A DNA stretch of 64,000 nucleotides, taken from assembly GCA_016935565.1 (NCBI GenBank), contig JAFGQS010000144.1, forward strand, positions 1 to 64,000. Reading direction: 5' to 3'. The translations under genes and the position numbers were made by a program. Positions 1 through 8,954 of this stretch are shown here, piece after piece. Source of the DNA: Deltaproteobacteria bacterium (lineage in GTDB: Bacteria; Desulfobacterota; Syntrophia; Syntrophales; UBA6807). The first letter of the stretch is position 1, and the number at the start of each line of letters is the position of its first letter. The notes under the pieces were generated by a model that was not told where the DNA came from, searched no databases, and saw only the letters and a program-made list of their open reading frames with translations.

Positions 1-2
1 AA

Positions 3-368
3 TCAGTTTTTCAGGGCTTTTTCAATACAGGCTATCAAGGTCTGCAATTTAATCGGTTTTGCAATATACGAACTGCCGCTTATCGTCCTCTCCTCGGTTT
101 TCTTTATGAGAGCCGTTACAAAAACAATGGGCACATCCTTCAGGTTCGGATCATCTTTAATCTGAGCGGCCACATCTCCGCCCCCGACATCGGGCATGAT
201 AATATCAAGCAAAATAATATGCGGATTAAATTCCTGTGCAGTAGCCAGTGCGTGTGAACCTTTATTTTCCTCCAGTACTCTATATTTACCGGTTCGTTCG
301 AGATTTATTTTTGCGATTCGTGTAAAACTTTTTTCATCATCAACAATCAGAATTCGTGTCTTTGCCAT
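3..368 (-). CDS. Single-domain response regulator (REC only)
   Basis: A 121-residue receiver domain with nothing after it. The acidic pair is at D10-D11 (motif LIVDDE), the predicted phosphoacceptor is D55 (LLDIIMPD), and the conserved lysine lies in YIAKPI near the end. Without an output domain it probably works as a phosphorelay partner or by protein contact. The start used here is the ATG at 368, which has AAGG just upstream; an in-frame ATG at 413 would overlap the kinase. The gene begins 13 bases after the kinase stop on the same strand, so the two are probably co-transcribed and the kinase is the likely phosphodonor. The stop codon is only two bases from the window edge, so further genes downstream cannot be seen. 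Confidence 0.9.
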   Translation of the reverse strand: MAKTRILIVDDEKSFTRIAKINLERTGKYRVLEENKGSHALATAQEFNPHIILLDIIMPDVGGGDVAAQIKDDPNLKDVPIVFVTALIKKTEERTISGSSYIAKPIKLQTLIACIEKALKN

Positions 369-381
369 TACCAAGCCCTTC

Positions 382-2225
382 TCACATTTTAAACACAGCA
401 GAAATCTTAACACCGCCTTCTTCTCGATTCATAATATCAATCTGCCCTCCGTGTGACTCCATAATCTTCCTCGACACGGTTAAGCCCAGTCCGGTTCCTT
501 CACCGATCGGTTTGGTCGTAAAAAACGGATCGAAAACATGCGTAATCTGTTCGTCCGGTATTCCTGTACCCATATCTTCCACTTCTGCAACAATAACCGT
601 CTCTCCTGCGGTGAAAACTCCATTTTTTACGTATGGTTCATGTATATCAATGCCGGTTAACTGCTTTTCATATGTTCGAACTGTCATTGTTCCACCTTCA
701 GGCAAAGCCTGTATTGAATTGAGAAAGACGTTCACGAATACCTGACAGATCTTGTCTTCGTCGAGTTGAATCTTGTGCAAGTTTCTATACAAATCCGTCA
801 TCAATCTGATATTTTTTTCTCCATTTCATGTTTCACGAGTTTTATTGATCTTATGACAATATCGTTGAGTTGTGACTCTTCAAATTCAACATCGTTCTTT
901 GAAGAAAAATCCAACAACCCTCGAACCATTGTATCGGCACGTGTAACTGCTTCTTCCATGTCTCGTAAAACATGCTTTACGTTCTCATCATCGGAATAAA
1001 ACAGGTCCGACATATATTCTATGCCCATCAGTATTGTCGCCAGAGGATTCTTCACTTCATGGGCGATTCCCGCCGCCAATATACCGACCGACTTCATTTT
1101 TGCAGCCTGAATTACTTGTAACTGTGCCTCTTTTAAATCTTTATGTGCTGCTGCGAGGCTTGAAAAGGCTTCCTGGAGGTCTTTCTGGGCCTGCCGGCGC
1201 TCGTCTATTTCCCGCACCAATTGTTTGTTCTTCAGTGAAAGCTCAGCGGTTCGATCTTTTACCTGCTGTTCCAGTTCAGTCTTTGCCTTCTGCAGCTCTT
1301 CTTCCATATTCTTGCGCTCGGTAATATCCCAACCGACTGATTGATAATCTATGCGTCGGTTTCGATCATCATATATCGCTTGATCAGTCCATCTCATCCA
1401 ACGAATATCTCCGTTGGGCATAATCACACGATGTTCATACGTGGCAACCCGGTTTTCCGGAGAGAGAGAATTAAACTGTTGAAAAACAGCATCCCGGTCT
1501 TCTTCCGGTATTAATGTCATAAAGCTCTGACCGATCAAATCCTTCTGTTTCATATCGAAATATCTACAATAGGCATCGTTCACAAATGTGAGCGTTCCGT
1601 CAGGTAAAAATCGACAGATCAGTTCTGTCTGGTCTTCCACAATAGCGCGATACCGCTTTTCGCTTTTTTTTAATTCTTCTTCTATCTTTCGCTCCCTGGT
1701 AACCACTCTGCCGCACCCGACGGTGCCGATCATCTCACCCTCATCATTCCAGAAAGGGGCTTTATAAACATCCAAGTACAGGAATTGCCCTTTTACATTG
1801 CCGAACTCATCAAATCGCTTCGATTCCCTGCTCTTCATAACAACCGAATCAGAATCCCGGCAAATTTCACCAAAGGTATGCCAGTCAGGATTACCGGGAT
1901 GAGAATCCCTTTCCCTCTCAGCAAAATACATATCTGTTTTTCCGATCGGTTTATCGGTATTTTTTACATTAAGGAGTTTTTCGCAGATTGCCTTATTGGT
2001 GAATATAAATCGTTTCTCCAGATCCTTTGCCCATATGAGATCGGGAACATTATCACACATTAATCGCACCATACAGTATAGATCCCGGTATCGTCTTTCA
2101 CTCTTCGTGAGGGCTTCGGTTATCGTTCTGTATTCGTCTTCCATGTTCTCCAACTCGGCAATTCGATTACGCAAGGATTTCACTTCTTCGACAAGTTGCT
2201 CTTTCGTTGTGGCATGATTATTCAT
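382..2225 (-). pseudogene. PAS-PAS sensor histidine kinase, split by a one-base frameshift
   Basis: Two overlapping frames together make one hybrid-less sensor kinase. From the ATG at 2225 (AAGG five bases upstream) the order is: coiled coil (about residues 6-45), PAS (55-180), PAS with a clear PAC end (190-305), second coiled coil, then HisKA with H-box IAHEVKNPL (His about 389). This frame stops at TGA 803-801. The ATPase domain (N-box VFVNVFLNSIQAL, G-boxes DMGTGIPD and GEGTGLGL) continues in another frame from about 801 to 382. Adding one A to the A7 run at 818-812 joins the frames perfectly as EKKNIRLMTDLY. No membrane segment is seen, so it is probably cytoplasmic. The break could be a real mutation, a homopolymer sequencing error, or slippage on the A run; the intact domains on both sides argue for a recent or artefactual lesion. 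Confidence 0.85.
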
Positions 2226-2559
2226 TGTAACCTTTTCCCTCTGACTTTTGGGCATCAATAGTAAGAAACTTCAATCCGTTACCAGCCAATTGTCAACAGA
2301 CGCACCTCGCTATTTAAACATTTTTCTCAGCACACATTAATATTATGAATTATACTGTTTTACAGTTATGAGAGTTAATTATTGATCAGTATCTCCGGAT
2401 ATCACTACATGCCTTGATCTTCAAGTTCCCCCCTCGTTCCAGCGATATACCATTCTTTAACGATATGCTCAACATTGAATGACCGTCAAGGATCACATCC
2501 CTTGTCAAACATTCATTCCATTATCTGACACGTGAGAATTAACTTATGACACATGTTGT
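2226..2559. other. Intergenic region between SDR and sensor kinase
   Basis: About 330 AT-rich bases with no supported gene. Read toward the kinase, a perfect TATAAT lies at 2354-2349, but no convincing -35 element was found at the right distance. Nothing else stands out. Confidence 0.4.
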
Positions 2560-3306
2560 CTATCTCTCCTGCCAGGTGGGCCTCACCGTCATTTCATTGA
2601 GAGAAACACCATCGGGGCGAGTCAGGGCATGATGAATGGCATCTGCTATATCGCCAGGTCTCAGGATTTTATCCTTATCAAGAGGGACGGGAGAACCTTT
2701 TTGGGCAAAGGAATCGAAGAACGGTGTGTCCGTCATACCCGGGTGAACCAGGGTTACTCGAATATTATGTTCCTGAACCTCATTTCGCAGAGCCTCCGAA
2801 AAGGCACGAACAGCAAATTTGGTCGCCGAATATATGGAAAAATTTGGTGAGTACTTCACACCGGCTACTGATCCGATGTTGACAATATCACCACTTCGCT
2901 TCTCAATCATTGACGGTAACACGGTTCGAGTCATATGATACACACCTAATATATTTACCTTGACCATCTGTTCTGCCTGCTCCGGATCCGACTCAACAAT
3001 TTTACCGGAAAACCCGACCCCCGCATTGTTCACAAGAATATCAATTGTGCCGAATCGATCTAATGATTGACGAATCAGACTTTCACAGTCGGATAACCGG
3101 GTCACATCACATCTCTGATCGAGGCATTCGACACCTATACCCTCAAGATCTTTGCGGAGGGTTTGTAAAAGATCAATACTGGTTGCCGCAATAATCATAC
3201 GAGCACCACTTTCACCCAACCTCAATGCGGTAGCCCGACCGATTCCTTTGCTGGCACCAGTAACCAAGGCAACCTTCCCTTGTAATGAAGTCATTGAATG
3301 GCTCAT
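2560..3306 (-). CDS. Short-chain dehydrogenase/reductase (SDR)
   Basis: A 248-residue classical SDR. The cofactor motif TGASKGIG is near residue 17, NNAG near 92, and the catalytic Ser and YxxxK are visible as GSVAG and YSATK. The Rossmann fold binds NAD(P); the substrate is an alcohol or ketone that cannot be named from sequence. The start at 3306 is supported by AAGGAGGT four bases upstream. It stands alone, on the opposite strand from the catabolic genes. It could supply the 3-hydroxyacyl-CoA dehydrogenase step that is missing from those clusters, but nothing in the sequence proves this. Confidence 0.9.
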   Translation of the reverse strand: MSHSMTSLQGKVALVTGASKGIGRATALRLGESGARMIIAATSIDLLQTLRKDLEGIGVECLDQRCDVTRLSDCESLIRQSLDRFGTIDILVNNAGVGFSGKIVESDPEQAEQMVKVNILGVYHMTRTVLPSMIEKRSGDIVNIGSVAGVKYSPNFSIYSATKFAVRAFSEALRNEVQEHNIRVTLVHPGMTDTPFFDSFAQKGSPVPLDKDKILRPGDIADAIHHALTRPDGVSLNEMTVRPTWQER

Positions 3307-3541
3307 AAAAACCTCCTTAAAATGCTGATGGATAACATATCCTTCCCTTTTTTTCTTTATATAATGATCGGTTCCTTTCTAAAAGGATATTTTTCTCAAA
3401 ACCGTTCTGTATCCTAACTATTTGATTTTCATGAGACATATCGTAACCGTCACGAGGATTTACCTTGACGGTGCCAGCCAGGTAATGTCAAGAACTATTA
3501 TGGTTTTCAAATCCGAATTCTTATTTACGGTACTTTGACCC

Positions 3542-3726
3542 TAGGAGACTGTCCGAAAATACTCTTCTGCTACGGGCGGCGGCTGCAAATTCCACGTGCT
3601 GTGTTAGCAAGACCAAAACCTCCTCACCGCAGGCACTCCTATGCTTCCGGTGCTTTTGGCCTCGCCGCCTTGCCCGAGAAATTTTCGCTTGCCCTCGCGA
3701 CGAAGCTATTCTTGGACAGCATCCTA
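3542..3726. mobile_element. 185-bp GC-rich element with imperfect terminal inverted repeats
   Basis: The ends 3542-3561 and 3707-3726 are inverted repeats matching at 16 of 20 positions; both begin TAGGA and share CTGTCC. The inside is markedly more GC-rich than the AT-rich surroundings and has no credible gene. This is the form expected of a MITE-like or other small interspersed palindromic element. No second copy was recognised in this window and no target duplication is obvious. It lies in the 1-kb gap between the SDR and the radical SAM gene. Confidence 0.55.
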
Positions 3727-3869
3727 AGAAACAGCTTCGAATTTTAATCTCCGTGCCCCCTCATTCTTCTGAAGAAAAATCTGATGACGGTCTGACTTTA
3801 CATCAAATAAAAACTTCAAACCTTATTAATAACAAATCCTGCATAAGAATGAACACATACAATATCTGA

Positions 3870-4052
3870 CAGTATGGCGTTCCCAAGCCGGGTGATGAAA
3901 AGCCACTCTTCACCTTCCAAGGAGGAAAGTCGGTGAAATCAATGGTGGTCTCCGAAAAGGGCTATAGATACAAAATGGAAGATGCCCATGTTCTTGAGCG
4001 GTACGATATAATATCTCATCGCTCAATTGGAACAACTATAAAATTTATTTAA
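3870..4052 (+). pseudogene. 60-codon open frame without a start, possible gene remnant
   Basis: An open frame runs from just after a TGA (3867-3869) to TAA at 4050-4052. Its translation has balanced composition (segments KPLFTFQGGKSVKSMVV and YRYKMEDAHVLERYD) unlike random AT-rich DNA, but it has no start codon with a ribosome site; the first in-frame ATG is about 21 codons in. I do not recognise the family. It may be the C-terminal scrap of a lost gene; it could also be chance. Confidence 0.3.
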
Positions 4053-4156
4053 CCATGCCAATTTGACACGTTAAAATAAATTTTAAAACAACATCCAGAA
4101 ACCATATAATCTTTCAGATTTTTTTATAGTATGTGAGCATGGGTGGACTCTAAGTA

Positions 4157-4185
4157 TTGACAAGACACTGTAAAGTGTTTATTGG
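4157..4185 (+). promoter_or_regulatory. Candidate promoter with inverted repeat in the spacer
   Basis: TTGACA at 4157-4162 is a perfect -35; 17 bases later TATTGG (4180-4185) is a weak -10. The spacer holds ACACT-N4-AGTGT (4165-4178), a place where repressors commonly bind. It lies about 160 bases upstream of the radical SAM gene. Confidence 0.3.
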
Positions 4186-4342
4186 ATATGTGCTTACACT
4201 TCACTAAAGTAAGGAAAGGCTTAAAAGAGGGTGATGCTTGAAACCTGCACCGTCTGTAGAAAAACATAATTCGATTCCATGGCATCACCTATTTTTATAA
4301 ATACGAATTGCCTGTTGATGTCAGAATGAAAAAATCTTAGAT

Positions 4343-5674
4343 ATGCAAGTCCTTTTACTAAATCCTTCATCGACGGATACGTATCAGTCGGTGGGTGTAA
4401 CGTTACCTCCGCTTGGACTCCTGTATATTGCTGCAGCAGTTCGTCATCGCGGACATGACGTTCAAGTCGTTGATCAATCGGTTGACAACCGAACAATAGA
4501 TTATATGCCTTTCGACGTGGTTGGAATACACAGCGACACAACCCGCTTCTATAAGGCAATGAAATTAGCCCGCCAGGCAAAGGCGGCCGGAACCAAAGTT
4601 GTCATGGGGGGGCCTCACCCTTGTTTCAGTGTCACCGAAGTTCTGGAAAGCGGTGTGGTCGACGCAATTGTTCGAGGTGAGGGGGAAAAATCGTTTCCTG
4701 ATCTCCTTGATGCATGGGAAAAAGGAACAAACCCTTCATCGATTCCGGGACTGATTCTCAGAACATCAGATGGAAATGTGGATACGGGGGAACGTCAACG
4801 CATTCTGGACATCGACTCCCTTCCCTTTCCGGCGCGAGATCTTCTCGATCTATCGCTGTACACCAAGGCCCACCTGGGACATCGCTCTCTGGCATCAATT
4901 CACACGAGTCGCGGCTGTCCGTACCGATGTCGTTTTTGCTCTTCCAGCCGGTTCGACGGAACTCGGTGGCGCGCTCGAAGCTCTGAAAGCGTTTTAGCGG
5001 AACTTGAACACCTCGTCCGTGACATGGGTTACGGAGCCGTCGCTTTCCTGGATGACAACTTTGCCGGCTCTCCGGAAAGGGTACATGAAATTTGTGACGG
5101 CATACTGAAAAAAAATTTGGATGTTCACTGGTGGTGTTTTTGCCGGGTCGATACTATTGTGCGGCACTCCGACATGATCCGGCACATGGCGGAGGCCGGA
5201 GCATACTCAGTGTTCGTGGGAGTTGAAACACCGGTTTCATCGGTTCTGAACCATCTTCATAAAGGAATCGATGCCAATCAGGCAAGGGAAGCCATCGACA
5301 TTCTCAAGCGAAACGGCCTGGAGATTTGGGCAAGTTATATCCTGGGAGCTCCTAACGAAACACGCAGAGACCTTCGTTCCACTATACGTTTCGCGTGTGA
5401 GCTGGACAGTGATATCGCCCAATTTACCCTTCTGACGCCCTATCCCGGTACTGATCTCTTTGACGAATTAAAGGAGAGGAACTTAGAGAGCGACTGGAGC
5501 AAGTATGACGCTGTCCACGCCGTCTATAAACACCAGCACATTTCTCGATTTGAGATGCAACTGTGGCTCATTCGAGCATACATGTCTTTCTACTTCAGAC
5601 ACCGAAAATCCACGCGCAATTTCTTCCGATTTTTATTAAACCGGCTCAAGATTTCGCATAATGCCCAACCATAA
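4343..5674 (+). CDS. B12-binding-domain radical SAM protein
   Basis: A 443-residue protein of the cobalamin-type radical SAM family. Residues 3-120 form the B12-binding-like Rossmann domain (start QVLLLNPSS, later MGGPHPCF and RGEGE), and the [4Fe-4S] ligands are C192, C196 and C199 in GCPYRCRFC. The AdoMet domain follows to about residue 390, with the GVETP segment typical of the BchE/HpnJ-like group. The family includes methyltransferases and ring-forming or cleaving enzymes; the substrate here is unknown. No strong ribosome site precedes the ATG. The next gene on the same strand (5952) is an unknown protein and may be a partner, but 277 bases separate them. Confidence 0.88.
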   Translation: MQVLLLNPSSTDTYQSVGVTLPPLGLLYIAAAVRHRGHDVQVVDQSVDNRTIDYMPFDVVGIHSDTTRFYKAMKLARQAKAAGTKVVMGGPHPCFSVTEVLESGVVDAIVRGEGEKSFPDLLDAWEKGTNPSSIPGLILRTSDGNVDTGERQRILDIDSLPFPARDLLDLSLYTKAHLGHRSLASIHTSRGCPYRCRFCSSSRFDGTRWRARSSESVLAELEHLVRDMGYGAVAFLDDNFAGSPERVHEICDGILKKNLDVHWWCFCRVDTIVRHSDMIRHMAEAGAYSVFVGVETPVSSVLNHLHKGIDANQAREAIDILKRNGLEIWASYILGAPNETRRDLRSTIRFACELDSDIAQFTLLTPYPGTDLFDELKERNLESDWSKYDAVHAVYKHQHISRFEMQLWLIRAYMSFYFRHRKSTRNFFRFLLNRLKISHNAQP

Positions 5675-5951
5675 GATACATTAAAGAGATAATACTCGAC
5701 AATCACACCATGGAACACTATTTTCATTCTCCTTGAGTCACCGTCAGAAATATTTTCGGATGTTTGTATTCCACGGTTTTCTATATCCGTTCCGGTATAT
5801 ATCGAAAAATCCTGAATTCTCTCTCTTGACACCCACATTTCCTTTCACTACAATCCCGATGAGCACAGCAGTACTTTTCTTTATCTGTTGACGATGCTCA
5901 CACAGTAACACGAAAATCGTACAGGAATATTATACTGATCTGGAGACAATA

Positions 5952-6545
5952 ATGAATCAATTCAAATATATAACCGATACACCTTTCTGGTATCTCCTCG
6001 CCAAAAGAGTAATGGAAAGGGCTCAGACTAATCTGCCTCTCTTATTCGAACCATTGAGCAAGCGAGCCGCTGAATTGGAGTTGCCGATTACGTATGGCGG
6101 AACCAAAAGCCTGTCCTGGGCTGTCATCTGCCATCTTTTTTTGTTATACGATGCCAAAGCTCCGATTATGGGTAGGAAGGGCTTCTTGAGAATGACAGCC
6201 GGTTTCAAAATGGCGTTTCAGCCACGGCGTTTTGCTCAGATTGCTATCAAGCGTATTGTCGCCAATATCGCGTACCCCTTTTCTCCTGATAGAACCATAA
6301 GGGAGTCAGTTGCCGATACGTTTCTGGCAAACGGCCTGACCGTGACGGAGGAATATGACGATACCTCGTGGGATGATGTCATATTGTCCAGATCTATGGT
6401 CGATCCGGAAATGATGTCCCTGTGTGAACGGATTGTGACACCTCCTTCCGACATCTGGGAATCGACGATTCAATATTACACACAACATCGCCCAGGGTTT
6501 TTTTACAGATTGTCTATTAATGTCAGGAGCTGGCTTATTGATTAA
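5952..6545 (+). CDS. Hypothetical protein, 197 residues
   Basis: I do not recognise a family. The protein is soluble-looking, with one hydrophobic stretch around residues 50-65 (SWAVICHLFLLY) that is too short and isolated to be called a membrane segment. It is basic in the middle and acidic from about residue 130. GGAG sits near 5942, about six bases upstream of the ATG. The last few codons and the stop lie inside the left copy of the 67-bp direct repeat (6526-6592), so its 3' end is shared sequence with the far end of the catabolic segment. Its position after a radical SAM gene suggests a possible functional link but nothing stronger. Confidence 0.6.
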   Translation: MNQFKYITDTPFWYLLAKRVMERAQTNLPLLFEPLSKRAAELELPITYGGTKSLSWAVICHLFLLYDAKAPIMGRKGFLRMTAGFKMAFQPRRFAQIAIKRIVANIAYPFSPDRTIRESVADTFLANGLTVTEEYDDTSWDDVILSRSMVDPEMMSLCERIVTPPSDIWESTIQYYTQHRPGFFYRLSINVRSWLID

Positions 6546-6592
6546 CATTGTCAGCTATTATTGAGTTTTTTCTTTTTCACGTCCGACGTTTT
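6526..6592. repeat. 67-bp direct repeat, left copy
   Basis: This stretch matches 17194-17260 at 65 of 67 positions, in the same orientation. The two differences are T/C at the eleventh base and T/A in the T-rich part. The repeat covers the last six codons of the preceding unknown gene and 47 bases beyond. The two copies bracket the whole enhancer-binding-protein and acyl-CoA gene cluster. Confidence 0.92.
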
Positions 6593-6979
6593 AAGAGTTT
6601 AAGGTATCGTCAAATATCCAGCCAGGGTTATGGAGGCAGATGACGAGATCGCGCCCACATCGCTACGCATTGAGACCATCGTGATCGTTAACAAAACGGG
6701 GGTTAAAGGTCATAACTCGCAGGTGACACACCGCCGTCCGTAAGTTTTTTAATACACTGTTGTGCCACGCATTTCTCTTTCTTCAGAGCACGCAAGTTCT
6801 CTATTCATTCAAATAATAAAAACCTTGTCAAAGCGAGAAGTTTTCCTTAGAGTACCTATATTCGCTTGAAGAATCGACTTCCGGTGCAAATGTTCTTTTG
6901 GTACGGAAGCGGGCACATTACTTCAGGTTCACGGAACGGCATTTCGCATGTTTCGTGACCCTCTTGGAGATTGCGTAAA

Positions 6980-8530
6980 ATGGATTCATATAAAGACCAC
7001 CTGCAACTGTTAAAAAATACCGCGTTCAAGATCGCTTCTGCGGAAGCTCCGCGGGAAGTGATTGAAGTTGTCCTGAACACATTCGAACGAGTGCTGCACT
7101 ACGCGACGGCGGCGGTCATTTTTTTTGACGAGTCCATGAGCAACCTGAATATCTTCAGGACCAAGGGTATGGATGACGTTGAGCGGAAGTATATCATGGG
7201 AACAATCCCGAAATTAACGAGGGAAATAATCGCTTTGATTGAGAAAAATGACTTGCAGCCCGTAGTATGGGATCATGATACCGTGACAAAGGGTGTCTTT
7301 TTTAACACCGGGAGAATGAAGACGTTTTTCTGGCTCCCTGTGATTGTGTATAAGAAGCCGATCGGGGTTATGAGTTTTGCATGGAGAACCCCCTACGCCA
7401 TCGATGAAACATCGATGGAGTTCTTTTCCATTTTGGGCAATCTCATAGGGGGTGAGCTTCAGAAACTCCAGCGAAGTTTTCAGACAATCTCCGATCAGGA
7501 ACAAAAAATATCGGCACTGATTGAAGAGTTAAACCGATGTTCGTACTTCGAGAAACACTCTTTCAGTGTGATCGGACAGGATCCCAAAATGCGGGCGATC
7601 TACGAGACCATCATGTCTATTGCAGATACGGACGTGAACGTCCTCATCGAAGGTGAAACGGGAACGGGGAAAGAGGTGATCGCCGATTACATCCATTATC
7701 TGAGTCATCGAAACGAGGGGCCGTTTGTCAAGGTAAACTGCGGAGCCCTGTCCGAAACGCTACTGGAGAGCGAGCTGTTCGGTCACGTCAAGGGGGCCTT
7801 TACGGGGGCGTACCGGGACCGCCTGGGACGGTTTGAAATGGCGGAAAACGGGACCCTCTTCCTGGATGAAATTGGTGAGATGTCGAAGAATATGCAGGTA
7901 AAACTCCTACGGGTTCTTCAAGAAGGGATATTTGAGAGGGTAGGCGACAGCAGACCCATACGGGCGAATGTCAGGATTGTCTGCGCGACGAACAAAAATC
8001 TCAAGGATGCTGTTCAAAAGAAAGAGTTTCGGAGAGACCTCTACTTCCGACTGAATGTCATCTCAATCAGTGTCCCTCCCCTCCGTGAACGAATAGCGGA
8101 CTTCCCCCTCTTTTTTAATTATTTTGTTGATAAGTTTAATGAGAAGTATAACTTACAAGTAAGTGGCGTGAACAAGCGAGTGCTGGATAAGAGTTACGCA
8201 TACTCATGGCCCGGGAACGTGAGGGAGTTGGAAAATGTTGTTGAGCGTGCCGTCGTAACCTACAAATCGGGGGCTATTGCAGATATCGATTTGCATGAAT
8301 CCGGACAACCTGATGCTCTGGTATTCGATGTCCTGCACGAAGGAACAAAGTTTCCCGAGGCAAAAAAGAGGATAATTGAAAGTTTCGAAAGGGAATATAT
8401 TATCAATGTATTACGGAAAAACAATGGATCCATTATGAAGAGTTCTCGAGATGCCGGCCTTGACCGGAAGAATTTCTATCTCAAGATGAAAAAATACAAT
8501 ATTACCCGTCACAGTACTGAAGAGGGGTGA
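6980..8530 (+). CDS. GAF-AAA+-Fis sigma54-dependent transcriptional activator
   Basis: A 516-residue enhancer-binding protein. The N-terminal 165 residues resemble a GAF sensor domain rather than a receiver, so it likely responds to a small ligand such as an acid or acyl-CoA. The AAA+ domain has Walker A GETGTGKE (225-232), the sigma54 contact loop GAFTGA (272-277) and Walker B LFLDEIGE (293-300). A Fis-type HTH ends the protein (about 475-510). The ATG at 6980 has GGAG about ten bases upstream; a TTG three codons earlier is less likely. It is transcribed toward the acyl-CoA cluster, and the gap after it holds two matching inverted repeats and a -24/-12 promoter, so it is very probably the cluster's local activator. 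Confidence 0.93.
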   Translation: MDSYKDHLQLLKNTAFKIASAEAPREVIEVVLNTFERVLHYATAAVIFFDESMSNLNIFRTKGMDDVERKYIMGTIPKLTREIIALIEKNDLQPVVWDHDTVTKGVFFNTGRMKTFFWLPVIVYKKPIGVMSFAWRTPYAIDETSMEFFSILGNLIGGELQKLQRSFQTISDQEQKISALIEELNRCSYFEKHSFSVIGQDPKMRAIYETIMSIADTDVNVLIEGETGTGKEVIADYIHYLSHRNEGPFVKVNCGALSETLLESELFGHVKGAFTGAYRDRLGRFEMAENGTLFLDEIGEMSKNMQVKLLRVLQEGIFERVGDSRPIRANVRIVCATNKNLKDAVQKKEFRRDLYFRLNVISISVPPLRERIADFPLFFNYFVDKFNEKYNLQVSGVNKRVLDKSYAYSWPGNVRELENVVERAVVTYKSGAIADIDLHESGQPDALVFDVLHEGTKFPEAKKRIIESFEREYIINVLRKNNGSIMKSSRDAGLDRKNFYLKMKKYNITRHSTEEG

Positions 8531-8540
8531 CAAAGCCCCA

Positions 8541-8626
8541 ATGGGGTAACAACACCTCAATGCTGTATCTTTTTGTAGCCTTCAATGCTGGCTTTTTTCT
8601 AGAACGATGGGGTGTTTATACCCCAT
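8541..8626. promoter_or_regulatory. Two matching inverted repeats, candidate activator sites
   Basis: ATGGGGT-N6-ACCTCAA lies at 8541-8560 and ATGGGGT-N6-ACCCCAT, a perfect seven-base inverted repeat, at 8607-8626. Their centres are 66 bases apart and they lie about 240 and 175 bases upstream of the -24/-12 element at 8788. Arm, spacing and position fit upstream activating sites for the adjacent Fis-type activator. The second repeat could also form an RNA hairpin, but it has no T run. Confidence 0.6.
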
Positions 8627-8787
8627 TCGTTGTTATTCATCGTACCTTTCACCGTCATTTTCCCTGGTAATTCACTAGGCGGCACCACCCTGTATGCGGC
8701 ACATCTAAGAGCGCAACTAATAGATAATATTAGCAATTGTTGAAAGCGGTGCGGTTCGATGCCGTGAATGCAGTGTAACGGTTCATG

Positions 8788-8803
8788 TGGTGTGCTTTTT
8801 GCA
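8788..8803 (+). promoter_or_regulatory. Sigma54 (-24/-12) promoter of the acyl-CoA operon
   Basis: TGGTGTG-N4-TTGCA has GG at 8789-8790 and GC at 8801-8802 with exactly ten bases between, the strict sigma54 spacing. Transcription would start near 8814, giving a leader of about 140 bases before the ligase ATG at 8955. An enhancer-binding-protein gene immediately upstream supports the call. Confidence 0.65.
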
Positions 8804-8954
8804 GCATGACCTACATTCACAGATTTTAATGACCATGGGGAACACGTTTCATGAAATAAGGAAAGGTTGGCAGGAAACAAATGAGGGTATGGAACAGGGC
8901 AAATAATATCAAGAAGACGTGTAACAGTAAAAAAGAGCGAGGAGGGATTGCAGC

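Noticed and set aside
801..803. Kinase TGA as a selenocysteine codon, given selA in the window
   Set aside because: Reading through the TGA gives another TGA at once; the ATPase domain is in a different frame, so a frameshift is the explanation.
3446..3472. ACCGTCA/TGACGGT hairpin as a terminator
   Set aside because: It has a 13-base loop, no T run on either strand and no gene ends there.
3535..3747. 70-codon frame across the inverted-end element
   Set aside because: It lies in the non-coding element, has no ribosome site and ends just beyond the inverted repeat.
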